Assembly (NCBI GenBank): GCA_011390465.1
Contig: JAABSH010000005.1
Location: forward strand, 57,129 to 121,128
From: Desulfobacteraceae bacterium
GTDB taxonomy: Bacteria; Desulfobacterota; Desulfobacteria; Desulfobacterales; Desulfosalsimonadaceae
Length of the DNA: 64,000 nucleotides
Direction: 5' to 3'
Shown here: one piece after another, positions 23,088 through 32,522 of the stretch
Layout: the number at the start of each line of letters is the position of its first letter
Numbering within the stretch: position 1 is the stretch's first letter
Notes under the pieces: model-generated
Told to the model about the DNA's origin: nothing
The model's input: the letters and a program-made list of their open reading frames with translations, nothing else
The model's database searches: none
Made by a program: the position numbers and the translations under genes

Positions 23088-23822
23088 TTACGGGTTTGAT
23101 TGGTCTCTTTTTTGGCGATAATAAACACTTTGCTTGAGTTCATTTTTGTAAATAATCTGTTCATGGGCCTCGGCCGCCATCATGATGTATGCGCCGGAAA
23201 ATTCTTCCAGCCCATACTGACAGACCAGAACACCATTTAGTAAAGGCTGTCTGAGTTCCGGCGCCTGTTCCAGTTCGCGCAGGGTTTCCAGATCCCATCC
23301 TTTGCAAATGGCCCAGGACATATCTCCCAGAATCCGAAACTTTTTTGAATTTGCGGCAAAGGCGCACAAATATTGGATCATTTCTTCCGGCGTGTTTTTC
23401 CCTTCACTCACAACCAAGCGATCCTTTTTCAGATCTTTTTCCAGTGACGGCCGGTGACGGCCAAGCAAGGACAAAAAATCTTTATGTTTTTGCCGGGGCA
23501 TCACCATAAGCATACTCTCTCCTTGGTTCAGTCCGGTCACTGCATATTTCAGAGCCGTGTCAAAAAACTCTTTCTGATTTGCAAAAAAATGCGTAGAATG
23601 GCTGCTGTCAGAGAGTTTCAGGCCGTCAAACCCCAGTGGAACCAGTGCCGGCCCTTTGTCTTTGTTCAAAAAAGCAACCAGATCGGCCATGTAAAAACGT
23701 CTCTCTTTTTTCCCCCCCACCCGAAAACAGTTGAGAGACCCTTTATTGGTCCAGCGCCGGATGCTCATTTCAGAGACGTTTAAAAACTCAGCTGCTTCTC
23801 TAACATTCAAAAGTCGATTCAT
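23088..23822 (-). CDS. Excisionase/MerR-like HTH + MEDS (DcmR-type) sensory domain regulator
   Basis: N-term LLNVREAAEFLNVSEMSIRRWTNKGSLNCFRVGGKKERRFYMADLVAFL; C-term sensory domain HSTHFFANQKEFFDTALKYAVTGLNQGESMLMVM... Confidence 0.8.
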   Translation of the reverse strand: MNRLLNVREAAEFLNVSEMSIRRWTNKGSLNCFRVGGKKERRFYMADLVAFLNKDKGPALVPLGFDGLKLSDSSHSTHFFANQKEFFDTALKYAVTGLNQGESMLMVMPRQKHKDFLSLLGRHRPSLEKDLKKDRLVVSEGKNTPEEMIQYLCAFAANSKKFRILGDMSWAICKGWDLETLRELEQAPELRQPLLNGVLVCQYGLEEFSGAYIMMAAEAHEQIIYKNELKQSVYYRQKRDQSNP

Positions 23823-23898
23823 TGGCCAGTCTGCTTCTTGTCGTTTTTGGTCAAGTCAAAAAGGAGGAGCATTAATCTTTTATATTTTAATTAATTTT

Positions 23899-23930
23899 AT
23901 TATACAATAATATACAATAATATACAATAT
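23899..23930. promoter_or_regulatory. Three tandem ~10-bp TATACAATAA repeats in divergent promoter region
   Basis: TATACAATAA TATACAATAA TATACAATAT at 23901-23930. Confidence 0.55.
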
Positions 23931-23964
23931 GATTTAATATATCTGAAGTCAAGCCAAGGCCCTG

Positions 23965-25275
23965 ATGACAAAAAGCTCTGCAATGAAAACAAAAGACAAT
24001 CTATCGAAAGTCCGGATTATTGTATTTACGCGATTTCCTGTCCCGGGTCATGCAAAGACCCGCCTGATTCCGGCACTCGGCGCGGACGGCGCAGCCGAAT
24101 TGCAACGGCGGATGACGGAGTTTACCATCAAGCAGGTTCGCCAAACCGGAATAAAAATGGAAATTCGATTCACTGGCGGTTCGGAATCTCAAATGCGGGA
24201 ATGGCTGGGCCCTGACGGCAAATACACACATCAAGGACCAGGCGATCTGGGCGCACGGATGGCGCGCGCTTTTGCGGATGCTTTTAACGATGGGGCGGAA
24301 AAAGTGCTGGTCGTCGGGAGTGACTGTCCCGACAATCGAACCGAAAACATGCTCAAGGCCCTAAAGTCGATGGATGACACCCGTTGTGTTCTCGGGCCAG
24401 CCACTGATGGCGGGTATTATTTAATCGGGCTGCGGGAACCCTGTCCTGAGTTATTCCGCGATGTGGATTGGGGTACTGAACGGGTTTTTAAGCAAACAGC
24501 GGGAAAACTGGACCACTATACTGTTCTTCCCGCGCTGAGCGATGTCGATAAACCCGGTGATATTCCGCCGCGAATTTCCGTGATCATTCCGGCAGTCAAT
24601 GAAGAAGCCTACCTTAAACCGGCCGTGAAAGCAGCGTTGAATGGATTCAACACGGAAACAATTGTGGCGGACGGTGGAAGCTGCGACCGTACACGGGAAA
24701 TTGCTTCTCTGGCTGGTGCCAGGGTGATCCAGGGCCGTATTGGCAGAGCAGTACAGATGAATTATGGCGCACAGCATGCCAATGGTGATATTCTGGTGTT
24801 TCTGCATGCGGACTCTGTTCTGCCCCCGGGATGGGATTATCAGGTTCGTCGTGTCATGAGACAGCCGCGAGTGATACTGGGATACTTTGGTTTTGCAATC
24901 AACGGTTCATTTTTCGGCAGGCATTGGATTGAGTGGGGCGCGAACCTGAGATCCCGTTTGCTGAAACGTCCCTACGGAGATCAGGGCCTGTTCATTCGGC
25001 GCAATGATTTTTTTGAAATGGCGGGATTTCCGGTGGTGCCGATTCTTGAGGATGTCTTGTTTGTAAAGCAGGCAAGAAACCGGGGGTTGACCGTCTGTAC
25101 GGGCGTCCCACTGCCAACCTCCGGCAGAAGGTGGCTGAAATACGGCGTCATCAATACAACAATCCTTAATCAAATTGTTCTCATTTCAGCATATCTTGGC
25201 GCTGATCTTGACAAATTGAGAGAGGTTTACCGTAATGGGAAAAATCCGTTGTTTGCACTTCTGCGCAAAGCTTGA
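23965..25275 (+). CDS. Fused glycosyltransferase: TIGR04282-like (DUF2064) + TIGR04283-like GT2
   Basis: N-term VRIIVFTRFPVPGHAKTRLIPALG...LVVGSDCPDNR...LGPATDGGYYLIGL; C-term ISVIIPAVNEEAYL...GRIGRAVQMNYGAQHANGDILVFLHADS...PYGDQGLFIRR. Confidence 0.85.
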   Translation: MTKSSAMKTKDNLSKVRIIVFTRFPVPGHAKTRLIPALGADGAAELQRRMTEFTIKQVRQTGIKMEIRFTGGSESQMREWLGPDGKYTHQGPGDLGARMARAFADAFNDGAEKVLVVGSDCPDNRTENMLKALKSMDDTRCVLGPATDGGYYLIGLREPCPELFRDVDWGTERVFKQTAGKLDHYTVLPALSDVDKPGDIPPRISVIIPAVNEEAYLKPAVKAALNGFNTETIVADGGSCDRTREIASLAGARVIQGRIGRAVQMNYGAQHANGDILVFLHADSVLPPGWDYQVRRVMRQPRVILGYFGFAINGSFFGRHWIEWGANLRSRLLKRPYGDQGLFIRRNDFFEMAGFPVVPILEDVLFVKQARNRGLTVCTGVPLPTSGRRWLKYGVINTTILNQIVLISAYLGADLDKLREVYRNGKNPLFALLRKA

Positions 25276-25373
25276 GGCTTTGCAAAAAATCCGGATTCTT
25301 TGATTTTCAGATACCCAATAAACTTTTTATCGCAAAGCGCACCGGAGATTCTTGCGGGATTACCGCCGGTCTG

Positions 25374-26366
25374 CTAATGCTCCCGCTTCCGGGTAAACAC
25401 ATGAATCAGGCGGTCCTTGTCCCGGCCGATGGCAGACGCATCCTGATTTTCGTCCCAGGCCAGCAGGGCCGCCGGGTCGGTGATCACCACCACGGGGCAG
25501 GTGGACCGGAACGCGGTGCGCTCCACAGCGCTTCCGGCATACCATTTTTGGCCTTCCGCCTTGGTATGGGAACCCATTACAATCAAATCCGCGGCCATTT
25601 CCCGGGCCGTGTTGACGATTTCCTGGTGCGGCAGGGCCCCTGCCCTGATCTGATATTCATGGGACACGCCTTTTACTGCATCTGCGCAAAATGTTTCCAG
25701 CCGCTCCCGGGCCGCGGCCCGGTCCGCCTCGAAATCCTCGCGGGAATATTTGGGATACGGCGGTACCGGCAGCATGTGAAAAGGAAAAATGGCAGATCCA
25801 AACCGGTCCGCCATCTGCCGGGCAAAAGACAGGGCGCATTCACAGGATACGGAAAAATCAATGCCCACCAGGATTTTTTGGAATTCAGCGGTCCCAATCC
25901 GAACTGCCGGATTGACAATCATCACCGGACAGTTTTCCCGCATCACCACCCCTTCCACCGTGCTCCCGATCTTTCCTGCGGTCCGGACCACTCCCTTTTC
26001 CGCGGCCCGGCCCGAATGCGGGCCAAGCACGATCATGGAAGCCTTCAGCTGCCGGGACCAGCGGAGGATTTCCGCCCACGGAAGCCCCGGGGCCACCCGA
26101 ATATTCACCTCTCCTTCAGGCGGAAAAATATCCGCATAAACTGCATCAATGGCCGAAATCAGGGTTTTGGCATAATCCGGACCGTAATCGATTTCTTCGC
26201 CAGTCTTAAAATGCTTTACCCGAAGCCGATTTTCCGTCTGCGCGGACTCCGGCACATGAAGGATATGCAAATCCGCCTGATTCCGGGCGGCAATCTGCGC
26301 GGCGGCGGCGACCACCGGATCCCGAACATCCACCAGATCAGTGGCGGCTAAAATATGTCTGAACAT
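25374..26366 (-). CDS. Universal stress protein, tandem UspA domains
   Basis: MFRHILAATDLVDVRDPVVAAA..., second domain KILVGIDFSVSCECALSFA, ADLIVMGSHTKAE. Confidence 0.9.
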   Translation of the reverse strand: MFRHILAATDLVDVRDPVVAAAAQIAARNQADLHILHVPESAQTENRLRVKHFKTGEEIDYGPDYAKTLISAIDAVYADIFPPEGEVNIRVAPGLPWAEILRWSRQLKASMIVLGPHSGRAAEKGVVRTAGKIGSTVEGVVMRENCPVMIVNPAVRIGTAEFQKILVGIDFSVSCECALSFARQMADRFGSAIFPFHMLPVPPYPKYSREDFEADRAAARERLETFCADAVKGVSHEYQIRAGALPHQEIVNTAREMAADLIVMGSHTKAEGQKWYAGSAVERTAFRSTCPVVVITDPAALLAWDENQDASAIGRDKDRLIHVFTRKREH

Positions 26367-26384
26367 GATGCCTCCTTTGAAAAA

Positions 26385-27986
26385 TCACGATTCATCCGGC
26401 TGCGTGTTTCTGTAATTTCCGGAAAGCACTGCATCCACGCAGGCCTGTATGCTGTTTTCCGTATTCACCTCAATATGCCCCGGTTCACTGATTTCCGTCA
26501 ATGGTTCATAATTTTTTTTGAAAAATTCAAAATGGGTCAATCGGGCGTCGGACTCGACAGCCTGAGTTTCCCGGTCTTTGAGCCGTTTTTTAAGCCGGGC
26601 ATCCGGCAGGACACATTCAATGAAAAGAAGACCTGCATCGGTTGTTTCGGCCAGCCGGACCACCTGCCGGCGGAAAACCCTTGCGCTGAAAGTGGCGTCC
26701 AGAATAACGGAACCGCCCTTTCTGATTTCCCATGCCGCTGTTTCAAGCATTTTATCATAGGTCCCGCGGGTGGCATCCCGGGAATAAATGTCTGTTTCAA
26801 AAGCAATATTTTCCGCGGTTTCAGACGCCGGGCCGAACATTTCCCTGCGCACCCGGTCGGAACTGATGACCCGGGCCATGCAAAGGCCTCCCAGCTCCCG
26901 GGCCAGGGTGCTTTTGCCGGATGCCGGCATGCCGCAGACCACCCACAGTCGGGGCCGGGAAGCGCAGCGCGCGTAATGGCGGGCCAGCATGAGGTGTCTT
27001 TTGATTTTCACCGCCAGCTTGTCTTTGACGGTTTCGGTAACATCCGGTTCATCATGGCGGATGCAGTCCACCTTGAGCCGCACAACCGCGCGATAGCTTT
27101 TGTAAAAATCAATCATCCCATAGATTCCCGGATCACGGGTCACCCGGGCGCAGGCGGAAATGAGTGTGGCAGCCAGTTGCCGATACCCCATGAATTCCAT
27201 GTCCATGGCAAGAAACCCCAGATCCGAGGCCACGTCCTGGTGCCGGAACCGGTCATTGAATTCAATGCAGTCAATAATCCGGATGCCGCGATCCGTAAAA
27301 TAGACATGGCCGGTGCGGAGATCCCCGTGACAGTCCTGGAACCGGTTTTCATCCATGCGGTTAAAAAAAAGTAACCGGTGCTGTTGTAAAAAATCCATTG
27401 TCAGGTCCTGAACCGATGAAAACAGGTCCGGATCAAGCAGGCGGCCGGTATAGTTTCTTGTCTGGTTAAAATTTTCCGCGCAGTTGCCGGCGATGATGTC
27501 AAATTCCGCCTGTCTGTCCTGTAGCGGATCACCCGCGGGTTGTCCATAAAATGCCGCAAGCTTTTGGGCCAGGTCCTGGATTTGGGGGTTATCGATCCGG
27601 CCGGACCGCAGCAAATATTTCATGGCGCAGGTATCGGCAAGCCTGCGCATTTTCACCGCGTATTCCACTGCCGGCCCCTCTCCGCCCAGCCGGTAGGTGC
27701 CGTTTTGACAGGTAATGGCAACCACATCCAGATACACATCTGCGGCAAGCCGGCGATTTAAGAAAATTTCCCGGTCGCAGAAATACGCCCGTTTTTCCAG
27801 GGTGGTGAAATCCAGAAACCCCAGGTTCAGGGGTTTTTTGATTTTATATACATAATCCCCCGCCAGAAACACTTTGGAGATATGGGTTTCAACACTTGTA
27901 ACAGGGGCCGCGGGGTGGGGATAAAAATCAGGATCCGCCATCCGGCGAAAAAGCGCGCGATGATCGCTGGTGTCATGGGTGTCCAT
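26385..27986 (-). CDS. Bifunctional aminoglycoside phosphotransferase-like / P-loop ATP-binding protein
   Basis: CHGDLRTGHVYFTDRGIRIIDCIEFNDRFR kinase-like core plus Walker A VVCGMPASGKSTLARELG. Confidence 0.85.
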   Translation of the reverse strand: MDTHDTSDHRALFRRMADPDFYPHPAAPVTSVETHISKVFLAGDYVYKIKKPLNLGFLDFTTLEKRAYFCDREIFLNRRLAADVYLDVVAITCQNGTYRLGGEGPAVEYAVKMRRLADTCAMKYLLRSGRIDNPQIQDLAQKLAAFYGQPAGDPLQDRQAEFDIIAGNCAENFNQTRNYTGRLLDPDLFSSVQDLTMDFLQQHRLLFFNRMDENRFQDCHGDLRTGHVYFTDRGIRIIDCIEFNDRFRHQDVASDLGFLAMDMEFMGYRQLAATLISACARVTRDPGIYGMIDFYKSYRAVVRLKVDCIRHDEPDVTETVKDKLAVKIKRHLMLARHYARCASRPRLWVVCGMPASGKSTLARELGGLCMARVISSDRVRREMFGPASETAENIAFETDIYSRDATRGTYDKMLETAAWEIRKGGSVILDATFSARVFRRQVVRLAETTDAGLLFIECVLPDARLKKRLKDRETQAVESDARLTHFEFFKKNYEPLTEISEPGHIEVNTENSIQACVDAVLSGNYRNTQPDES

Positions 27987-28212
27987 CCAGGGCCTCCGGG
28001 TTGGCTTAACGGTTTCAAGTTATAAATTTATCATATCACACTAAAGTTTATTTGCGAACAGAACAAATCCGTCATTTTATTTTTCCTTAAGGCATTTTCC
28101 TTTTTTACATGGTCATCCGGCCGGTTTTTTGATATATGTCGACTTTTGTTATCAATAATTTTGTTATCAACGACCCACCGCAACCAACCGTCAAAGGGAT
28201 AAAGGAAAATAT

Positions 28213-31188
28213 ATGGACCCGCAAAACCCAGGCATCAAGGCCGGCGACCGCATCGCAGGCTACCAGGTCGAAAAAATTACCGAACTTCCGGAAATTCAAT
28301 CTTTTTTTTACGAACTCACCCATCCGGGCACCGGCGCCCGGCACATTCATATCAGCTGTCAGGATACGGAAAACACTTTTTCCGTGGCATTTAAAACCGT
28401 ACCCCGGGATTCCACGGGCGTGGCCCATATTCTGGAGCACACCGTACTGTGCGGGTCCAGAAAATATCCGGTCCGGGACCCGTTTTTCTCCATGCTCACC
28501 CGGAGTCTGAAAACCTTTATGAATGCGCTGACCGCGTCCGACTGGACCATGTATCCGTTTGCCACTCAGAACAAAAAAGATTTTTACAATCTCATGGAGG
28601 TGTATCTGGATGCCGCGTTTTTCCCGCGCCTGGACCGCCTCAGCTTTAAGCAGGAAGGCCACCGCCTGGAATTTGAGACCACCGGACCCGGCGAACCTGA
28701 GCGTCTTGTTTACAAAGGCGTGGTATACAATGAAATGAAAGGCGCCATGTCATCCCCGGATCAGGTCATGGTCCGGTCCATGCTGAACGCCCTGTATCCG
28801 GACACCACCTACGGCCACAATTCCGGCGGGGACCCGGCCCGGATTCCGGATCTGAGCTGGGACCAGCTCAAGGCCTTTCACCGGCATCACTACCATCCCA
28901 GCAACGCCTTTTTCTATACCTATGGGAACCTTCCTGTGGCAGCGCACCTGGAATTTATTCAGGAAAAAGTGCTGGCCCATTTTGATCCCATTCATCCGGA
29001 CACCAATGTTGCGTCCCAGCCCCGGTGGGACGCGCCCCGGGAAAAAACCTATTATTATCCGTTTGATGAAACCGATGACCCTGCGAAAAAGTCCCAGGTC
29101 TGCCTGGCCTGGCTCACCGCGGACATCCGGGACAGCCTGGAAGTGCTGAGCCTTACCGTGCTTGAACAGGTGCTGCTGGGCAATTCCGGATCCCCCCTGC
29201 ACCAGGCCCTTCTGGATTCCGGCCTGGGCAGCACCCTTTCCGACGGCACCGGCTATGACACGGACAACAAAGACACCATGTTTGCCTGCGGCCTGAAAGA
29301 CACGGACCCGGCAGATGCGGATGCCATTGAAAAAATTATCTTTGATACCCTGCAGGATCTTGCGGAAAACGGCATTGACAAAGAATTGGTGGAATCAGCC
29401 ATTCATCAGATTGAATTTCACCGCAAGGAAGTGAGCAACACGCCCTACCCCTATGGGATCAAGCTGTTGCTCCGCATGTCAGGGGACTGGTTTCATCACG
29501 GGAGTCCGGTCTCCGCTCTGGAAGTGGACCCGCTGATCAAAACCCTGTTTGATGAACTGGACAAAGGGCCGTTTCTGGAAAACCAGATCCGGAAATACTT
29601 TCTGGACAATCCTCACCGGGTCCGGATGCTGCTGCTGCCGGATCAAAATATGGCAAAAGCCGAAGCAAAGCGCGAACAGGATGCCCTGGCCAAGATTCGC
29701 CAGAGCCTGAAACCCGAAGATCTGGATCGCATCAAAACAGATGCCAAGGCCCTGGCCGACCTGCAGGAAGCCAAAGAAAATCTCTCCTGCCTGCCCACCC
29801 TTGAAATAAAGGACATTCCGCCGAAAATCCAGACAATGACGGAAACTCCCGGCTACGATGGCACGGACGCGTTGTGCTATGAACAGCCCACATCCGGCAT
29901 TTTCTACCTTACCACGGCCTTCGGGCTCCAGGCGCTATCTTCGGACCTCCTGCCCCTGGTCCCGTTTTTCTGCCACAGCCTGCCGCTTATCGGCACCACC
30001 CGGCACAGCTATCATGAAATTGCCCGGCTGATGGATCTGTATACCGGCGGCATGGGGCTTGCCATTTCCGCGGGCACCCGTTTTGCGGACAATCAGGAAA
30101 ATGAATGCCTGCCGGTGATGACGTTTTCCGCCAAATGCCTATCCCGGAATCTTATAAAAATGTTTGCCCTCACAGACGAACTGCTGTGCGAAAACCAGTT
30201 CACGGATCTTAAACGATTAAAACAGCTGCTTCTGGAATACCGGTCCAACAAAGAAGCCTCGGTGGTGGCAAACGGCCACCGGTACGCCATTTCCCTGGCC
30301 TCCAGGTCATTTAACGCCGCCGGGGTCTTTAATGAAAACTGGCACGGCATTCATCAGGTGAAAATGTTCAAACACCTTACCGAAGATCTGAGCAATGACC
30401 GGCTGGCCGCTATTGCCGATGACTTGGCCAGAATCAGCGGCTGTCTTTTGAAAAGCAACAACATGCGCGCGGGGCTGATCGGCGAGGCCGATGACATCAA
30501 AGCCGCCATCGGGCAAACAGAAAACCTGAAACAGCATCTGGGAGATGGCGACAACGCCGGATTCGGCGCGCCGGCCCTTGATTTTTCCCCGGTGCCGGTG
30601 CGGGAAGGATGGAGCACTTCGTCCGCGGTCTCTTTTGTGGCCCAGACCTTTCAGACCCACCCCATCACCCATGAACATGCCCCGGCCCTGGCAGTGATCA
30701 GCAAAATCCTGCGGTCCATGTTTCTGCACCGGGAAATCCGGGAAAAAGGCGGGGCCTACGGCGGATTTGCCCTTTATCAGATGGACAGCGGCATCTTCTG
30801 TTTTGCATCCTACCGGGACCCGCACATTGCCAACACCCTGAAGGTGTATGGGGCTGCCTCAAACTTCATTGTTTCCGGTGACTACACGGAAGAAGACATC
30901 AAAGAAGCCATTCTGCAGGTCTGTGCGGACATTGACCACCCGGATACCCCGAACACGGCAGCGGGAAAGGCCTTTTACCGGAAGCTTGCCGGCCTGAGCG
31001 ACGACATCCGCAACGCCTTTAAACAGAACCTGCTCAAATTAAACCGAGACAAGGTACTGGAAACGGCCCGAGCTTATTTCGGCCCTGCCATGCCCCCGGC
31101 ATCGGTTGCGGTTATTTCCAGCAACCAGGCCCTGGAAGATGCCCAGAAAAAACTGGGTGAAACGCCGCTGGAGCTGCATCGGATATAA
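28213..31188 (+). CDS. M16C insulinase-family metalloprotease (PreP/Cym1-like)
   Basis: 991 aa; GVAHILEHTVLCGSRKYPVRDPF (HxxEH), EREIREKGGAYGG-type C-terminal motif (HREIREKGGAYGGFALY). Confidence 0.93.
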   Translation: MDPQNPGIKAGDRIAGYQVEKITELPEIQSFFYELTHPGTGARHIHISCQDTENTFSVAFKTVPRDSTGVAHILEHTVLCGSRKYPVRDPFFSMLTRSLKTFMNALTASDWTMYPFATQNKKDFYNLMEVYLDAAFFPRLDRLSFKQEGHRLEFETTGPGEPERLVYKGVVYNEMKGAMSSPDQVMVRSMLNALYPDTTYGHNSGGDPARIPDLSWDQLKAFHRHHYHPSNAFFYTYGNLPVAAHLEFIQEKVLAHFDPIHPDTNVASQPRWDAPREKTYYYPFDETDDPAKKSQVCLAWLTADIRDSLEVLSLTVLEQVLLGNSGSPLHQALLDSGLGSTLSDGTGYDTDNKDTMFACGLKDTDPADADAIEKIIFDTLQDLAENGIDKELVESAIHQIEFHRKEVSNTPYPYGIKLLLRMSGDWFHHGSPVSALEVDPLIKTLFDELDKGPFLENQIRKYFLDNPHRVRMLLLPDQNMAKAEAKREQDALAKIRQSLKPEDLDRIKTDAKALADLQEAKENLSCLPTLEIKDIPPKIQTMTETPGYDGTDALCYEQPTSGIFYLTTAFGLQALSSDLLPLVPFFCHSLPLIGTTRHSYHEIARLMDLYTGGMGLAISAGTRFADNQENECLPVMTFSAKCLSRNLIKMFALTDELLCENQFTDLKRLKQLLLEYRSNKEASVVANGHRYAISLASRSFNAAGVFNENWHGIHQVKMFKHLTEDLSNDRLAAIADDLARISGCLLKSNNMRAGLIGEADDIKAAIGQTENLKQHLGDGDNAGFGAPALDFSPVPVREGWSTSSAVSFVAQTFQTHPITHEHAPALAVISKILRSMFLHREIREKGGAYGGFALYQMDSGIFCFASYRDPHIANTLKVYGAASNFIVSGDYTEEDIKEAILQVCADIDHPDTPNTAAGKAFYRKLAGLSDDIRNAFKQNLLKLNRDKVLETARAYFGPAMPPASVAVISSNQALEDAQKKLGETPLELHRI

Positions 31189-31343
31189 TTAGATTTTAAG
31201 CATTTTGACCAACGCAATCTGTGGCTTCCTGTGAATATATATCTGATTATTGTATAGTTTTTTTTTGGTTCAATCATTAAGATTCGTGGCCTCCATAACA
31301 AAAAAAGCCGGAATTTAATAGGATGGTTTAATAAGAGGAAATA

Positions 31344-31883
31344 ATGGGTTATTCCATATCAGATTTAAAAAAAGCCTTGTCGAAAAAAACAAAAACCGAA
31401 TTAGTGAATGAAATATCAATGTTATGCCAAAAATTTTCACAGGTTAAGGATTATTATCAGGCACAGTGGAGTGATCCCAATGATGTTTTAAAAAAACACG
31501 AAATCATAATTCAAAAAGAATTCATAGAAGGAAAAACGCGAGGCCTTCCAAAAGCAAGGCTTTCGGTGGCCAAAAAGGCTATAAGTGACTTTAAAAAATT
31601 GACTGAAGATCCAGAGTTAATAGCAGATTTAATGTTAACATTCGTTGAAAGTGTCTCCTCGTTTAACACAGAATTTGGTCCCGACCGAGAAACCTTTTAT
31701 ACGAGCCCGGAGAGTATATTTGAAAAGGCTCTAAAATTAATAGAAAAAAGTAAACTTCTTGGTAAATACCAATCAAGAGCGAAAAAAATTGTGATGAACG
31801 CTACTAATGGATTTGGACATCAGGATTCTTTACATGAAAAATATGAAGAGGCTTATGGTGAGGTAATTGAAAAACTTTATTGA
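31344..31883 (+). CDS. Hypothetical protein, possibly DUF6155-like
   Basis: 179 aa intact ORF with RBS-like AAGAGGA upstream. Confidence 0.55.
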   Translation: MGYSISDLKKALSKKTKTELVNEISMLCQKFSQVKDYYQAQWSDPNDVLKKHEIIIQKEFIEGKTRGLPKARLSVAKKAISDFKKLTEDPELIADLMLTFVESVSSFNTEFGPDRETFYTSPESIFEKALKLIEKSKLLGKYQSRAKKIVMNATNGFGHQDSLHEKYEEAYGEVIEKLY

Positions 31884-31968
31884 ATCGGGATTCTCTTTTG
31901 AAACGATATGTCTCAAAAGAGAATCAGGTGTCATAAACCGCAATCAATATATGGTATGATAGCAAGAT

Positions 31969-32100
31969 AAAGAATACTGACGATGCTTATCGATAGTGCT
32001 CGCTTTTGAAATTTTCTGCAATACTGTCGTTTTGAACCATTCGGGCATCAATCGACGGCACAAAATCCAAAAAATTCGTCATGGATGTTTCCTGATTTCC
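31969..32100. repeat. Degenerate repeat copy A flanking island
   Basis: AAGAATACTGACGATGCTTATCGATAGTGC...CTGATTTCC resembles 37128-37250. Confidence 0.45.
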
Positions 32101-32522
32101 GGTTTCAATACACCAGTACATGATGGTTGGGTGTCCACGCAAGCGGAAAAAATTATGATGAAGTTTGACACAAGAAAAATTTTTTTATAAGATATATTTC
32201 ATAATTTTATGCAACTCCTGCAAATAAATTTTGATACTGCTTGGATTTCTGACCTCAACCTCATCTGAAACAAAGTGCTGCCATGGAGGCGACATCTATC
32301 CTGACACAGGGGGATAAATTCAGGTTTCTCTTATCAAACCACCCATCAATCCCAAATAAAGGATTATGATATTTGAATTTTTCTGATTTTGACGGAATTT
32401 CGGCAATTGCGACTTCTGCTGTTGCCATTTCAGTTATCGCTATGTATGGAATAAATAGACACGATATAATTTAAAATAGAGCCATTTTTTCGCCCATTTT
32501 TTTACTTTGCAAGGAATCCAAA

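Noticed and set aside
25272-27374. + strand ORFs of 359 and 339 aa (25272..26351, 26355..27374)
   Set aside because: Antisense to the universal stress protein and phosphotransferase/P-loop genes, which have clear motifs.
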